Shown: one piece after another, positions 8,061 through 17,715 of the stretch | How positions within the stretch are numbered: the stretch's first letter is position 1 | Layout: each line of letters opens with the position of its first letter | Assembly (NCBI RefSeq): GCF_030817275.1 | Contig: NZ_JAUSZD010000002.1 | Span: forward strand, 6,634,001 to 6,698,000 | Direction: 5' to 3' | Source: Paenibacillus sp. V4I7 | GTDB lineage: Bacteria > Bacillota > Bacilli > Paenibacillales > NBRC-103111 | Length of the DNA stretch: 64,000 nucleotides | Notes under the pieces: generated by a model | Told to the model about the DNA's origin: nothing | Seen by the model: the letters and a program-made list of their open reading frames with translations, nothing else | The model's database searches: none | Translations under genes and position numbers: made by a program

Positions 8061-9673
8061 AGGCTCATCTGACCTTTGTGCGCTGCTCGGAATTCTTTGG
8101 GGGTCATGCCTGTATTTCTTTTGAAAATAACGCTGAAATATTGTGGGTCACTGTAGCCAACCTTAGCAGCCAACTCATAGGTTTTCAGCTGCGAAGCAGC
8201 GAGCATTTCTTTGGCTTTATCCAAACGGTATCGGGTCACGTACTCGACGAAAGTCTCGCCGGTATGCGGTTTGAACAAAGCGCTGAAGTAGCTCATGCTC
8301 ATATAAATATGATTGCACACCTGCTGAAGCGAGAGCTGTTCGTCCGCATAATGTGCATGAATGTAGGCGACCGCGGCTTCCATCTGAGCTTGAGACACCG
8401 TGGTTCGTTTCTCAGCCAGCAAGTCCACGAGCGCTAGACAAATTCCCTCTAGCCAGAGCCGCACATCATCTAAGGTTTTCCTGGCATATAACTCCATGAA
8501 AGAATGATCGCCGAGCACCGCAGCTTCTTCGAAACCGGTCTCCACCAACACGTTCATTAAAGCGACGAGCAGTTTATTCAGTTTTCCGTAGCATTTATCC
8601 ATCGAGCAGGTGCCCTTCTTCATTTCATTGATCCAATCCTGCAGCGTAAGCGTTACGATCATCTTTTCACCTGTTTTAATAGCGGAAATCACTATCTTCT
8701 CCATATGGATGTAACTCAGATTGTCCTGGCTGCTCCCAAATTCCATATCCCCAATTGAAATGATTCGGTTCTTCCCAAGCAAAAAGCGGTAATCCAGCGC
8801 AGAAAGTGCTTCTTGAAATGCTTTTGGCAGGTCTGGCAGATCGCTGCAAGTGCGCCCAATTCCCATCGTTACCGTCATGCTCAAATATTTCTCGATGCTG
8901 TACCTTACATGTTCGGCAAGCGTTTGACAGGTCAATTCGATCCTTTCCGGATCGCCAGAGAGCAGTGCGACAAGCTTATCATCACGCGTTCGAAATACGA
9001 TGCCACCTTGCTCCTTCTCCATGATTTCATGAAAAATGTTGTAGGCCGCAAAGCGTAACAGCTCCTCCTCAGCTACTTGGTCATTGTAGAACTCACGGTG
9101 AAACTCATCAATATCAAGAGCAAGTACCGTAAAACTAGGACCTCTCATAGAAAGTCCAAACATCTGGAACTTGCGATCAATTTCATCTCTTCTCATGCAG
9201 GAAGTAACTAACCGTTCAAGAAATCGCTCTCGAAGAAGCGGCATGCTCTCGTTAAACTGATGACGGAGAAAGGTGACATCTTCCCTCTGTATACGCTCTT
9301 CATCCAGTTCTAACCTTAACTTATGAAGAAATTCGGTAAACTCTACGGAGTTGATCGGTTTCAGCAAATAATCTTTGACCTTGAGTTTGATCGCCTGCTT
9401 CGCATAATCGAAATCCTCGTAACCGGTTACAATAATAACTTTAACATCCCGGTAATTCGCGGCAATTAGCTCTGTCAGTTGAAGGCCGTCCATGAACGGC
9501 ATGCAAATATCTGTAATAACGGCATCAGGCTGCAGAGTCTCCAGCGCCTCATAGGCATCTCTGCCATTATCGAAATCTCCAACCAGTTGGAAGCCGCAGG
9601 CCTCCCAATTCGTCTTCCGCTTGATGCCTTCTCTGACTTCATCTTCATCGTCTATCATGATGATTTTGTACAT
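8057..9673 (-). CDS. YesN-type response regulator with AraC DNA-binding domain
   Basis: 538 aa. The receiver domain (1-120) has the acidic pair at DDED, phospho-acceptor Asp55 (ITDICMPF) and Lys near 105 (LLKPIN). A long linker follows, then two AraC-type helix-turn-helix motifs in the last 100 residues (LSLQQVCNHIYMSMSYFS and YELAAKVGYSDPQYFS). It is first in the regulator-kinase-binding protein operon and probably activates the sugar transporter operon that lies just upstream on the same strand. Confidence 0.93.
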   Translation of the reverse strand: MYKIIMIDDEDEVREGIKRKTNWEACGFQLVGDFDNGRDAYEALETLQPDAVITDICMPFMDGLQLTELIAANYRDVKVIIVTGYEDFDYAKQAIKLKVKDYLLKPINSVEFTEFLHKLRLELDEERIQREDVTFLRHQFNESMPLLRERFLERLVTSCMRRDEIDRKFQMFGLSMRGPSFTVLALDIDEFHREFYNDQVAEEELLRFAAYNIFHEIMEKEQGGIVFRTRDDKLVALLSGDPERIELTCQTLAEHVRYSIEKYLSMTVTMGIGRTCSDLPDLPKAFQEALSALDYRFLLGKNRIISIGDMEFGSSQDNLSYIHMEKIVISAIKTGEKMIVTLTLQDWINEMKKGTCSMDKCYGKLNKLLVALMNVLVETGFEEAAVLGDHSFMELYARKTLDDVRLWLEGICLALVDLLAEKRTTVSQAQMEAAVAYIHAHYADEQLSLQQVCNHIYMSMSYFSALFKPHTGETFVEYVTRYRLDKAKEMLAASQLKTYELAAKVGYSDPQYFSVIFKRNTGMTPKEFRAAHKGQMSL

Positions 9674-9746
9674 TATGGGTCACCTCTGGCGAAATCGAAT
9701 TAAGCTCTATGTGTATTGTACACAGCAGGTTCATAAAATAACAATA

Positions 9747-9778
9747 GAGGCTGCCCATAATGGCACAGCCTCTTTTTT
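9747..9778. terminator. Hairpin between the transporter and regulator operons
   Basis: A stem (GAGGCTG with CAGCCTC) separates the lipoprotein gene from the YesN gene. The pure T-run is on the plus side and the minus-side tail is only T-rich, so leaky read-through into the regulator genes is possible. Confidence 0.6.
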
Positions 9779-9779
9779 C

Positions 9780-10811
9780 CTATTCGTAGAGCAGCGGCTT
9801 GATGTCAGCAGCATCAATGTTCGTTTTGTCGTACCAGTGGAAGCCTGTATCGATCGATTTAGGAACAGTCTCACCTTTAATCGATTGGACCGCTGCTTTC
9901 ACTGACCAGTAGCCGATGCCGATCGGATCTTGTGTAATGGCACCAGCCATCTTGCCGCTCCGGATCGCATCCATTTGCTGCTTGCCGGAATCGTAGCCGA
10001 CGACGGTGATTTTGCCGTCTTTTTTCAGCTCTGTCACGGCATTGATAACACCGATTGCGGATCCCTCGTTTGCGCCGAAGAAGCCTTTAATACTCGGATG
10101 AGCTTGGATAATTGCTTTGGCCAAATCTGTGGACTTGAGTTGATCACCTCCGCCGTACTGCGTATCAACAATTTTGATTTTCGGATATTTCTCTTTAATC
10201 CGATTCGTGAAGCCATCCCGGCGATCAATGCCCGTACGGCTCGTTTGGTCATGTACGACAAGGGCGATCTCACCCTCGTTTCCGATGAGCGCTGCCATTT
10301 TGTCTGCTGCCAACGCGGCGGCAGCTTTGTTATCGGTGGCGGCCGTCGTCACCGGAATGTCGCTGTCGACTCCGGAGTCAAAGCCGATGACGGGGATTTT
10401 GCCTGCTTTTGCCTTCTCTAACAGTGGAGTAGCAGCTTTGCTGTCCAACGCGGCGAAAGCGATGGCTGCTGGCTTTTTGCCTAGTGCTGCCTGCAGCATT
10501 TCAATTTGCTTATCCACTTGTGTCTCCGTTTCCGGACCTTCAAAGGTAATTTCTACATTAAATTCTTTGGCGGCTTTCTCAGCCCCTTGTTTGACAGCTT
10601 GCCAGAATTGGTGCTGGAAGCCTTTTGAGATGACCGGAATATAAATTTTATCCGATTTGGCCGCCGCTGGCGCCGCTGTTGATGCTGCTGGCGCAGCCGT
10701 TGTCGCCGCTGTTTTCGTATCTGTCGTTTTGGAACCGCATGCCCCTAAAACCATCGTCGTTACCAATAAAAGGGATGAAACTACCGCAAATCTCTTATTC
10801 CGTGTATGCAA
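9780..10811 (-). CDS. Sugar ABC transporter substrate-binding lipoprotein (RbsB-like)
   Basis: 343 aa. A lipoprotein signal ends at Cys25 (VLGAC), followed by an Ala/Thr-rich linker. The mature protein is a type I binding protein with ISKGFQHQFWQAVKQGAEKAA, VIGFDSGVDSD and TVVGYDSGKQQMDAIRSG. It captures a monosaccharide for the permease and ATPase encoded immediately upstream. It is a paralogue in fold and in the C-terminal 'IDTG' end of the tethered protein at 5281, consistent with one ligand being both sensed and imported. The precise sugar cannot be read from sequence. Confidence 0.93.
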   Translation of the reverse strand: MHTRNKRFAVVSSLLLVTTMVLGACGSKTTDTKTAATTAAPAASTAAPAAAKSDKIYIPVISKGFQHQFWQAVKQGAEKAAKEFNVEITFEGPETETQVDKQIEMLQAALGKKPAAIAFAALDSKAATPLLEKAKAGKIPVIGFDSGVDSDIPVTTAATDNKAAAALAADKMAALIGNEGEIALVVHDQTSRTGIDRRDGFTNRIKEKYPKIKIVDTQYGGGDQLKSTDLAKAIIQAHPSIKGFFGANEGSAIGVINAVTELKKDGKITVVGYDSGKQQMDAIRSGKMAGAITQDPIGIGYWSVKAAVQSIKGETVPKSIDTGFHWYDKTNIDAADIKPLLYE

Positions 10812-10873
10812 TCTTGATCTCCCCTTACGTTTAATTTGTTGTATGTGACTCCGACTTGGAGTGAATACCGACT

Positions 10874-11878
10874 TTATTTTTTTCGACGTCGCATCATATC
10901 AGCGTAGACCGCTAGTACAACGACAACACCTACAATAACCGTCTGCCATTCTTGTTTAACAGATAAGATACGCAGCCCGTTCGTGAGTACGCTCATGATA
11001 AGGGCACCGATGACGGTTCCGAGAATGGATCCTTTGCCTCCGCTTAAAGAAGTGCCGCCGATGACCACTGCAGCGATCGCTTCCAACTCATAGCCAGAGC
11101 CGAGCGCGGGCTGAGCGGAATTGAGGCGGGAGGCCATCATAATGCCGGCGATACCGCTGAACACGCCAGTCAACGAGTAGATGACAATTTTCCAATAGTC
11201 TACATTAACGCCAGAAAGCCTCGTTGATTCTTCATTGCTTCCTAGGGCAAAGTTATAGCGTCCAATGATCGTCCTCGATAAAATAATGCTGGCAATGATG
11301 GCAGCGCCGAAGAAGACGAGAATGGCGTTCGGAATTTCGAAGCCAGGAATGATTGAATTAAGAATGGACCCCATCGAAATCTGCGAGAATGCCGGCGTAT
11401 CGTTAAAATAGATCGGCTTCGTCCCAGAGATGACGAGAGAAAGTCCTTTGGTCACCATCATCATAGCTAGTGTTGCAATGAATGGCGGAATTTTCATCTT
11501 CGCAACGAGAAGCCCGCTGATGAGACCGCAAATGGCTCCGGTGGCAATGCCCCCGATAATACCAAGCGGCATTGGTAAATCCCAGGTTGTGATAATAACT
11601 CCCGCCATCACCGACGAGAATGTCATCACGGTTCCAACGGACAGATCAATACCAGAAGTGATGATAACGAACGTTGAACCTAGAGCAAGCACGCCGATAA
11701 CGGCTGTTGAGAGCATAATAGCTACAAAGTTATTGAATTGAAAGAAATTACTGGAAGACAACGAGAAGATGATAACTAGCATAATCAAGCTGGCGAATGC
11801 AAGCAGCTTCTGTGCAGCGCCATTTTGACTCGACATCGTGGGCACTATTTTTTTACGTACAAGCCATGTTGACATCAT
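10874..11878 (-). CDS. Sugar ABC transporter permease (RbsC-like)
   Basis: 334 aa from ATG at 11878 (a second ATG at 11875 is equally plausible). AGGAGG stands 5-8 bp upstream. Eight to ten hydrophobic segments are seen, with the family motifs GIDLSVGTVMTFSSV and ELEAIAAVVIGGTSLSGGKGS, the cytoplasmic coupling loop. It forms the membrane channel of the importer with the ATPase encoded just upstream and the lipoprotein downstream. Confidence 0.93.
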   Translation of the reverse strand: MMSTWLVRKKIVPTMSSQNGAAQKLLAFASLIMLVIIFSLSSSNFFQFNNFVAIMLSTAVIGVLALGSTFVIITSGIDLSVGTVMTFSSVMAGVIITTWDLPMPLGIIGGIATGAICGLISGLLVAKMKIPPFIATLAMMMVTKGLSLVISGTKPIYFNDTPAFSQISMGSILNSIIPGFEIPNAILVFFGAAIIASIILSRTIIGRYNFALGSNEESTRLSGVNVDYWKIVIYSLTGVFSGIAGIMMASRLNSAQPALGSGYELEAIAAVVIGGTSLSGGKGSILGTVIGALIMSVLTNGLRILSVKQEWQTVIVGVVVVLAVYADMMRRRKK

Positions 11879-11898
11879 GATTCCTCCTAAGACATCCG

Positions 11899-13401
11899 CT
11901 AACTGATTCGCATCGTGGCATATTTCATAATCGCTTCCTGGGTGGCGTCCTGCTGACGCAGCTCGCCGGTAATTCGCCCTTCGCACATGACCATGATGCG
12001 ATGGCTCATGCGTAATATTTCGGGCAGTTCGGATGATATCATAATGATCGATTTCCCCTGTGCGGCTAGCTCATCCAGCAGCTTATAAATCTCCGTCTTC
12101 GCGCCAACATCGATACCTCGCGTGGGCTCATCGAAGATGAGAATATCGCAGTCCCGCAGCAGCCATTTACCGATAACGACCTTCTGTTGATTGCCGCCTG
12201 AAAGAAATTTAACTTGCTGATGAATGCTCGGCGTCTTAATTTGAAGCGCTTCCACATAGTGGGAGGCTGACTGTTCAATTTTGCCGTCATGCATCCACCC
12301 GAACAGACGTCTCGCTTTGCGGTAAGAGGCAACGGCGATATTCGTCTTCACGTCCATATCCACCATGAGCCCATAACGTTTACGATCCTCGGATAAATAA
12401 CCGATTCCATGCTTCACGGCATCATGCGGGGCTTTGATCTGGACCTTATGCCCGTGGATGCGTATGTCGCCTGAGTCAATTGCATCTGCGCCGAAAATGG
12501 CCCTCGCCACTTCGGTACGACCGGCTCCCATAAGACCTGCGAAGCCAAGAATCTCACCTTTTGCCAAATGAAAGGAGACGTCTTTCACCGAAGAACCGCG
12601 GTTCAAATTCGTAACTTCGAACACTCTTGTCTCTGAAGCCTCGACGGCAATCTGCTGCGTACTGACATAGAGTTCGCGACCAACCATCATCGCAATGATC
12701 TGATCGATGGTCGTATCTTTCGTCTGTACCGTATCGATATAACGACCGTCACGCATGACGGTGATGCGATCGGTAATTCGCTTCAACTCTTCCATCCGGT
12801 GGGAAATATAGACGATGCCCACCCCACGCCCACGCAGCTGTTCAATGATCCGAAACAGCTCTTCGATTTCCGCGTTAGTGAGTGCCGCCGTTGGCTCATC
12901 CATGATGAGCACTTCGGATTGAAACGACAAAGCCTTAGCAATTTCCACCATTTGCTGCTTGGCCACTGTTAGCTCCGACACCTTCGTCCGCGGATCGAGC
13001 TGGAGATTCATTTCGCTCAGCAGTTGCTGTGCCTGATCGTTCAGCTTCCTATCATCGACGAACAGCTTGATTCCCTTCCTCGGCTCGCGCCCAATAAATA
13101 TATTTTGGGCTATCGTCAAGTCCGGCATTAAGTTTAGCTCTTGATGAATCATCGAGATGCCAAGCTGCTGAGCTGCTCTCGTATTGGGAATGTTCACTTC
13201 CTTGCCTTTTAGGATGATTCTGCCTTCATCTTTCTGGTAGACACCCGTGGCGATTTTCATTAACGTGGATTTTCCGGCGCCGTTCTCGCCAACAAGCGCA
13301 TGCACTTCACCGGCTGCCAACTCCAGACGACATTGATGGAGGGCGTGCACACCAGGAAAATGCTTCTCAATTCCTTCCATCCGGACTAGAGCTTCACTCA
13401 T
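11899..13401 (-). CDS. Sugar ABC transporter ATP-binding protein (RbsA/MglA-like)
   Basis: 500 aa with two fused nucleotide-binding domains, as usual for ribose/galactose-type importers. Domain 1 has Walker A GENGAGKS (38-45), signature [13 protein letters not shown] and Walker [11 protein letters not shown]. Domain 2 has a degenerate Walker A (LMGAGRTE) but a good signature ([15 protein letters not shown]) and Walker B ([11 protein letters not shown]). First gene of the transporter operon. The 295-bp region upstream holds its promoter, which I could not place with confidence. Confidence 0.95.
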   Translation of the reverse strand: MSEALVRMEGIEKHFPGVHALHQCRLELAAGEVHALVGENGAGKSTLMKIATGVYQKDEGRIILKGKEVNIPNTRAAQQLGISMIHQELNLMPDLTIAQNIFIGREPRKGIKLFVDDRKLNDQAQQLLSEMNLQLDPRTKVSELTVAKQQMVEIAKALSFQSEVLIMDEPTAALTNAEIEELFRIIEQLRGRGVGIVYISHRMEELKRITDRITVMRDGRYIDTVQTKDTTIDQIIAMMVGRELYVSTQQIAVEASETRVFEVTNLNRGSSVKDVSFHLAKGEILGFAGLMGAGRTEVARAIFGADAIDSGDIRIHGHKVQIKAPHDAVKHGIGYLSEDRKRYGLMVDMDVKTNIAVASYRKARRLFGWMHDGKIEQSASHYVEALQIKTPSIHQQVKFLSGGNQQKVVIGKWLLRDCDILIFDEPTRGIDVGAKTEIYKLLDELAAQGKSIIMISSELPEILRMSHRIMVMCEGRITGELRQQDATQEAIMKYATMRIS

Positions 13402-13648
13402 GACCTCACCTCGTATTTCGTTTTAACATTTCGTGCTTATGTGCTTATTCTATCTGCAATTGGCCGAAATAAGAGTGGATAAATCTCTTCAAAAAAGTTG
13501 AAAATCTTATGATTTTGAAAACCATAAACGATCAGAAACAAAAAAGCTTGTTCCAAATAGTGTTGTATTTTGTGCAACACTATGCAGCCAAATCCGTGTG
13601 ATACCCGCTAACCTCCCCACCCTCTCTAACCCTCTAGGCCCATGGTAC

Positions 13649-13675
13649 ACAAAAAAGCCCCTCACAAGGAGGGGC
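13649..13675 (-). terminator. Intrinsic terminator of the Psp/Lia-like operon
   Basis: A 7-bp GC stem (GCCCCTC with GAGGGGC) is followed on the minus strand by TTTTTTG, 22 bp beyond the pspA stop. The rest of the 295-bp gap to the sugar transporter holds nothing else I could identify. Confidence 0.9.
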
Positions 13676-13696
13676 ATCTCAATAAAGCACTGTTCG

Positions 13697-14383
13697 TTAC
13701 TCGGCTTCTTTAACGTTTAATTTCTCTTTCAGCAGATTCAACTGCTCATCAACTTTCGCTTGTTTTGCAACATCAACGGGTGTGTAGCTGCCTACTGAAC
13801 CAGCTGGTACGTAAGGCTTGCGGGCGATTTCCGCTTCAACTTCCAGTTGGATAATTTTCTCTTCCATACGTTGGAAGCCGCGGGATGCGTTACCGCTCTC
13901 GATGACGCCATTGTAGGATACTTGTGCCATTTGTTTTTTGGCTTTAGCCAGTTGAGCGCGGGACACAAGCTCGTTACGTTTGTTACGCAGTTTGTAGAAC
14001 TCGTCTTTCATTTCGTGCAACTGCTGTGTTAGCTCATCAGCATGTGCTTTGGAAGCGGCATATAGATCTGTGAGCTCAACAATTTTATCTTCGTGATACA
14101 ATTTTTCTTCAACAGCTTGGCGAGCGATAGCCTCTTGGCCATTTTTGATTGCTGCGGAAGCCTTAGCTTCACGGTCAGCCACGAGACGAACGGACTCTTC
14201 CAAACGCTGCTTCAGCTTGCGCTCATTGGCGATTTGTCTAGCAACGGTAACTTCAGCTTGCGCGATTTCTTGCTCCATATCCCGCAAATATTGATTCAAC
14301 ATAACGATCGGATCCTCAATTTTATCCAATACCTCGTGAATGGATGCTTTTGTCATATCTTTCATTCTTGTAAATACTCCCAT
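13697..14383 (-). CDS. pspA: PspA/IM30 (LiaH/Vipp1) family protein, paralogue 2
   Basis: 228 aa, almost entirely coiled coil, starting [21 protein letters not shown] and containing the family block [16 protein letters not shown]. PspA/LiaH proteins assemble on the inner face of a damaged membrane. An acidic C-terminal segment (KLNVKEAE) closes the protein. It lies 3 bp behind a PspC-domain gene and two genes behind a second PspA paralogue, so the operon produces two different IM30 proteins. Confidence 0.93.
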   Translation of the reverse strand: MGVFTRMKDMTKASIHEVLDKIEDPIVMLNQYLRDMEQEIAQAEVTVARQIANERKLKQRLEESVRLVADREAKASAAIKNGQEAIARQAVEEKLYHEDKIVELTDLYAASKAHADELTQQLHEMKDEFYKLRNKRNELVSRAQLAKAKKQMAQVSYNGVIESGNASRGFQRMEEKIIQLEVEAEIARKPYVPAGSVGSYTPVDVAKQAKVDEQLNLLKEKLNVKEAE

Positions 14384-14386
14384 GGT

Positions 14387-14842
14387 TTACACGTCTCCTT
14401 TTTTAATATCAATTGGTTGTTGTTCGAAGCGAGCGACTTTGGCTTTCAATTCTTCTACTTCTCTTTGCAGAGCTTTCTTTTCGATGTCTTTCATCATCTC
14501 ATCGATGTTGTTGGTTTTCCCTGCGTCGTATGGAGCATTGTAGCCCGTATGTTGTGGCGCATGGGTTGGGTGCGGCTTGTGAGCGTTCCAAGCCCCGCCA
14601 TTATAGCCTTGACGGCCATATGAGCTGGCATAGGGATCAAATGGAGGCTGATCGTACCCAGGTTCCTTCGGAATGACAAGTGCAGCTACAAAGTAGATGA
14701 AAATGACCGTTCCACCGGTGAAGATTGTGGTGATAACCACTAACAAACGTAATAGCGTTGCATCTACATTCATGGCCTCGGCGAGTCCGCCGCATAGGCC
14801 AGTAACTTTCTTATCTCTTCGTGAGCGATATAATTTGCTCAT
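14387..14842 (-). CDS. pspC: PspC-domain membrane protein
   Basis: 151 aa. The N-terminal 60 residues form a PspC domain (KLYRSRRDKKVTGLCGGLAE, then one hydrophobic segment TGGTVIFIYFVAALVIP). A Gly/Pro/Tyr/His-rich linker follows, and a C-terminal coiled coil (IEKKALQREVEELKAKVARFEQQ) of the kind that can contact PspA. The position between two pspA genes (gaps of 2 and 3 bp) supports a membrane docking role for PspA. Confidence 0.9.
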   Translation of the reverse strand: MSKLYRSRRDKKVTGLCGGLAEAMNVDATLLRLLVVITTIFTGGTVIFIYFVAALVIPKEPGYDQPPFDPYASSYGRQGYNGGAWNAHKPHPTHAPQHTGYNAPYDAGKTNNIDEMMKDIEKKALQREVEELKAKVARFEQQPIDIKKGDV

Positions 14843-14844
14843 GA

Positions 14845-15507
14845 TTATTTGGCTCCCTCCTGCTGCAGTCTGTTTCTAAGAGCTTCCATTTCAGCATCTA
14901 CTGCCGGGTTGCCCCCGCTGTAGTAGCTTTCGCGCCCCATTCGTCTTACATCGCGGAGCGTTCTGGCATGAAGCTCCATATCGGATACGCGCTCTTCCAA
15001 GCGACCGAACATCCGTGGTGTTGCATCCTGCGCCACACTGCTGCGAGCGTGTAGTCTTTGCTGCAACCGAGCGGACTCCATTCGCGCTAAGTAGTAGCTG
15101 CGTTTGTCTGCCACTTCTTTGTAATCGGCTTTGAACTGCTGCAGCTCTTCATCCAGATCAAGGATGGACTGCTTCGCTTGCTCGTACAATTCATGATACT
15201 GCTCGCTTTTCTCTTCGGCTTGCAGCTTCTCTTGAAGCACGATCCTTGCCATATGTTCTTCGCCGGCCTTCAGAGCAAGCAGCGCTTGATGCTCGCGCTT
15301 CTCTTTGGTTTCCAGCGCCGTCAGATATTGCTGACGGAGGGACGCTGCATGGCTGACGCATTGCTGATACAGTCTCTCGGACTGTTGAAGCTGCTCACGC
15401 TGCGCTGCTAAGTACTGGTCAATCAAGCGGACCGGGTCTTCCGATCGCTCCAGATGTTCATTCAGTGTTGCTACGGTAATGTCTCTCATTCGCCTAAATA
15501 GGCTCAT
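14845..15507 (-). CDS. PspA/IM30 family protein, paralogue 1
   Basis: 220 aa, coiled coil throughout. It begins MSLFRRMRDITVATLNEHLE with the block SEDPVRLIDQYLAAQREQL, which aligns by eye with the start of the other PspA two genes downstream, but is richer in Arg and Gln. Two IM30 paralogues around one PspC gene suggest division of labour or a mixed scaffold. Confidence 0.9.
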   Translation of the reverse strand: MSLFRRMRDITVATLNEHLERSEDPVRLIDQYLAAQREQLQQSERLYQQCVSHAASLRQQYLTALETKEKREHQALLALKAGEEHMARIVLQEKLQAEEKSEQYHELYEQAKQSILDLDEELQQFKADYKEVADKRSYYLARMESARLQQRLHARSSVAQDATPRMFGRLEERVSDMELHARTLRDVRRMGRESYYSGGNPAVDAEMEALRNRLQQEGAK

Positions 15508-15550
15508 CTCTCATACCACCTTTTTCACTCTCTGTATTCGTTTCATTCCA

Positions 15551-15847
15551 TTACGCGGTTCTACGTGTCAACATCGAAATTCCGTAACCAATCAACCCAA
15601 TCGCCAGAAGAATAATAACCCAGCCTGCTAATTTACTAATCAGGATGATACCGCCGATTCCAGCGATTACCCACCCGATTTTACTGCCGTTCTGTATGCC
15701 TACATAACCAAGGCCAACCATTCCTATTGGAATCAAGTATCCCATCACCGAGCCAATAAAGGGTCCCATGTGAATGCCAAGCTTATTTAACAGAATCAGT
15801 GCACCGAATGCGATTAGCAGAGCGGCTAAGCCCGTATTTCTTTTCAT
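15551..15847 (-). CDS. LiaI/LiaF-N-type small membrane protein
   Basis: 98 aa with four hydrophobic segments typical of LiaI and LiaF N-terminal regions (LAALLIAFGALILLNKLGI, then LIPIGMVGLGYVGI, WVIAGIGGIILISKL and WVIILLAIGLIGYGI). First gene of the LiaI-like/PspA/PspC/PspA operon. In B. subtilis LiaI anchors LiaH (PspA-like) to the membrane. No LiaRS-type kinase pair is adjacent in this window. Confidence 0.88.
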   Translation of the reverse strand: MKRNTGLAALLIAFGALILLNKLGIHMGPFIGSVMGYLIPIGMVGLGYVGIQNGSKIGWVIAGIGGIILISKLAGWVIILLAIGLIGYGISMLTRRTA

Positions 15848-15908
15848 CGTTTCGTCACCGCCTTTCGTTGTTTGCTGTGTTGTTTGCTGTGCTCTTGTTC
15901 ATGTCTTT

Positions 15909-15973
15909 ATTTTAGGTAAAAACGAAGCTTTCCAAAACGGACTAACGACGGTATTTGTTCCTAGACCTTAGTC
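15909..15973 (-). promoter_or_regulatory. Candidate promoter and GAC-N4-GTC dyad upstream of the LiaI/PspA operon
   Basis: A minus-strand -10-like TAAAAT (15909-15914) lies about 60 bp upstream of the LiaI-like gene. An imperfect dyad GACTAAGGTC (15964-15973, minus strand) lies further upstream and recalls LiaR/NarL-type sites. Weakly supported. Confidence 0.3.
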
Positions 15974-16094
15974 GGGGCGCATCTAAGACCTGTGTCAGTC
16001 AAAAACAGTGTTTATACGACAGACATATTGGTTAAATACTTAACAAACTTGGTAACCCGCGCTTTTATCCTGGGAAAAGGAAGGTTTTACTTAT

Positions 16095-17222
16095 ATGAAA
16101 CAACGATTACAAACGTTAACTATACGCATCCTGTTATCCGCTTTATTCCTTCTATTACTCCCTACCTATGCTTGGGAAGCAACGGCGATAGCGCCTGTTT
16201 CGAAATCATTTATGGCGGATATTCTTAGTAAAGAGCCACTGCCTATGGTAAAACTTTTTCGTACCATTCCTAAAAAAACATCCACAGCAAGTAATGAACC
16301 ACTCTTTTCTTTTTCCGTTCTGAGCGACGTACATGTGGGTGCAGAAGACGAAGATTCACAAAAGCGCTTCCGTGTGGCTTTAGCCGATCATCGCCTCATT
16401 CGACCTGACAGCAAACTTATGGTACTCAATGGTGACCTCAGCAATGGTAACGAAGAGGATAATCGGAGTCTAGTCGGCATTATGAGCGAACAAACCTTAC
16501 CTCCCGTTCATGCTACGATGGGTAATCATGAGTATTATGGGATGTGGCAAACGGAGAATGGCGGTCAGGATACCAGCAAGCTGAATCCGAAATGGACAAG
16601 CCAAAAAGCAATTGACCTATTCCATCAGATGTTTAACTATGAAAAGCCCTACCATAAGCTCGTCATGGAGGACTATCACTTTCTATTTCTTGGTGGTGAA
16701 TTCTATCGCGATGTGGATCCTAACGTGAAAGAGGATGCCTATTTATCCACTGAACAACTTACTTGGTTTCAGGAAAAATTGAAGGCAGCTGCGGCTGCAG
16801 CGCCGGACAAGCCTATCTTCGTGTTTCTGCATCAACCACTCGTTCATACCGTGGACGGCTCGGATCAAGAGCTTGGGGTTGTACAGCATGAAGAGCTTAG
16901 GGCGATTGTGAATGCATATCCGAATATTGTGTTCTTCAGTGGACATACCCACTGGAATTTGGAGACGACTAAGCAGATAAAACAGTTGGAGTTCCTAGCC
17001 GTATCCAGCGCCTCAGTACAGGAAATATGGAATGCAAATAATGAGCCTGAAGGCAGCGCGGCTAGCCAGAGCATCGTTGTGGACGTTTATATGGACCGTA
17101 TCGTGATTCAGGGGCGTGAGCATTCGGAGAAGAGGTGGATTGAGCCGGCATTTGTGAAGCGTTATGGGGGGAATAATAAAGGCATCCAAGCGATTATGGT
17201 CGGACAACGCAATAAAAGCTAA
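16095..17222 (+). CDS. Secreted calcineurin-like metallophosphoesterase, copy 1
   Basis: 375 aa with a signal peptide (hydrophobic 12-24). The metallophosphoesterase metal-binding motifs are in order: SVLSDVHVG, LNGDLSNG, MGNHEYYG, FLHQP and FSGHTHWNLE. These define a dinuclear metal site hydrolysing phosphoesters; the substrate is unknown. A close paralogue of the same length core and motif order lies at 31314-32300. The mature N-terminus carries about 45 extra residues before the catalytic domain. GGAAGG precedes the start. Single-gene unit. Confidence 0.92.
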   Translation: MKQRLQTLTIRILLSALFLLLLPTYAWEATAIAPVSKSFMADILSKEPLPMVKLFRTIPKKTSTASNEPLFSFSVLSDVHVGAEDEDSQKRFRVALADHRLIRPDSKLMVLNGDLSNGNEEDNRSLVGIMSEQTLPPVHATMGNHEYYGMWQTENGGQDTSKLNPKWTSQKAIDLFHQMFNYEKPYHKLVMEDYHFLFLGGEFYRDVDPNVKEDAYLSTEQLTWFQEKLKAAAAAAPDKPIFVFLHQPLVHTVDGSDQELGVVQHEELRAIVNAYPNIVFFSGHTHWNLETTKQIKQLEFLAVSSASVQEIWNANNEPEGSAASQSIVVDVYMDRIVIQGREHSEKRWIEPAFVKRYGGNNKGIQAIMVGQRNKS

Positions 17223-17253
17223 GTCTAGCCGAGAGGCAATCTTAGCTTTTTTG
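17214..17253 (+). terminator. Intrinsic terminator overlapping the metallophosphoesterase stop
   Basis: A 10-bp stem (AAAAGCTAAG with CTTAGCTTTT) and T-run. The stop codon at 17220-17222 lies inside the left arm. Confidence 0.85.
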
Positions 17254-17291
17254 CACATCTAATTGAGAATAGATCGCCTATTAATTAATTA

Positions 17292-17696
17292 TCACTTTTC
17301 CCATTGGATTTTTGCACCAATTAAGCAAAGTGGCACGATAAGTAATTCACTAAAGAAATCATATAATATCTTATAGTCAATTAATTTAAACATCTCTATT
17401 ATGGTTCCAAAAAGATTAAAAAGGAAAATAATAATTCCTGTAATCAGAGCATCTCTTATTCGGGCCTGTTTTGAATTTAATGAAGCAGCATAACCTGCAG
17501 TAAGTGCAGATAAGTACCATACCGCCTCTTCCGTAATGAGATCAATTTCCTTAAATGTTTGCGTTTCAAAATCATTCATGTCATTAATCCCTACAAATAA
17601 TAAGGCCAATAGAAGGGGAAATGCGAAAAGGCAGACTATATAGATGAATAAGCCTATAGAAATGGCTTTGATATTCGCATCTCTTATAAATATCAT
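17292..17696 (-). CDS. Small four-helix membrane protein of unknown function
   Basis: 134 aa with about four hydrophobic segments (residues 10-36, 60-75, 85-105 and 115-130). A good AGGTGG ribosome binding site precedes the ATG. I do not recognise the family. It is the last member of a same-strand run that begins behind cyclic-di-GMP riboswitch 1, so it may be riboswitch-controlled. The codon usage is more A/T-rich than the flanking genes. Confidence 0.7.
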   Translation of the reverse strand: MIFIRDANIKAISIGLFIYIVCLFAFPLLLALLFVGINDMNDFETQTFKEIDLITEEAVWYLSALTAGYAASLNSKQARIRDALITGIIIFLFNLFGTIIEMFKLIDYKILYDFFSELLIVPLCLIGAKIQWEK

Positions 17697-17715
17697 TTTT
17701 GTTCCACCTCTTCTT

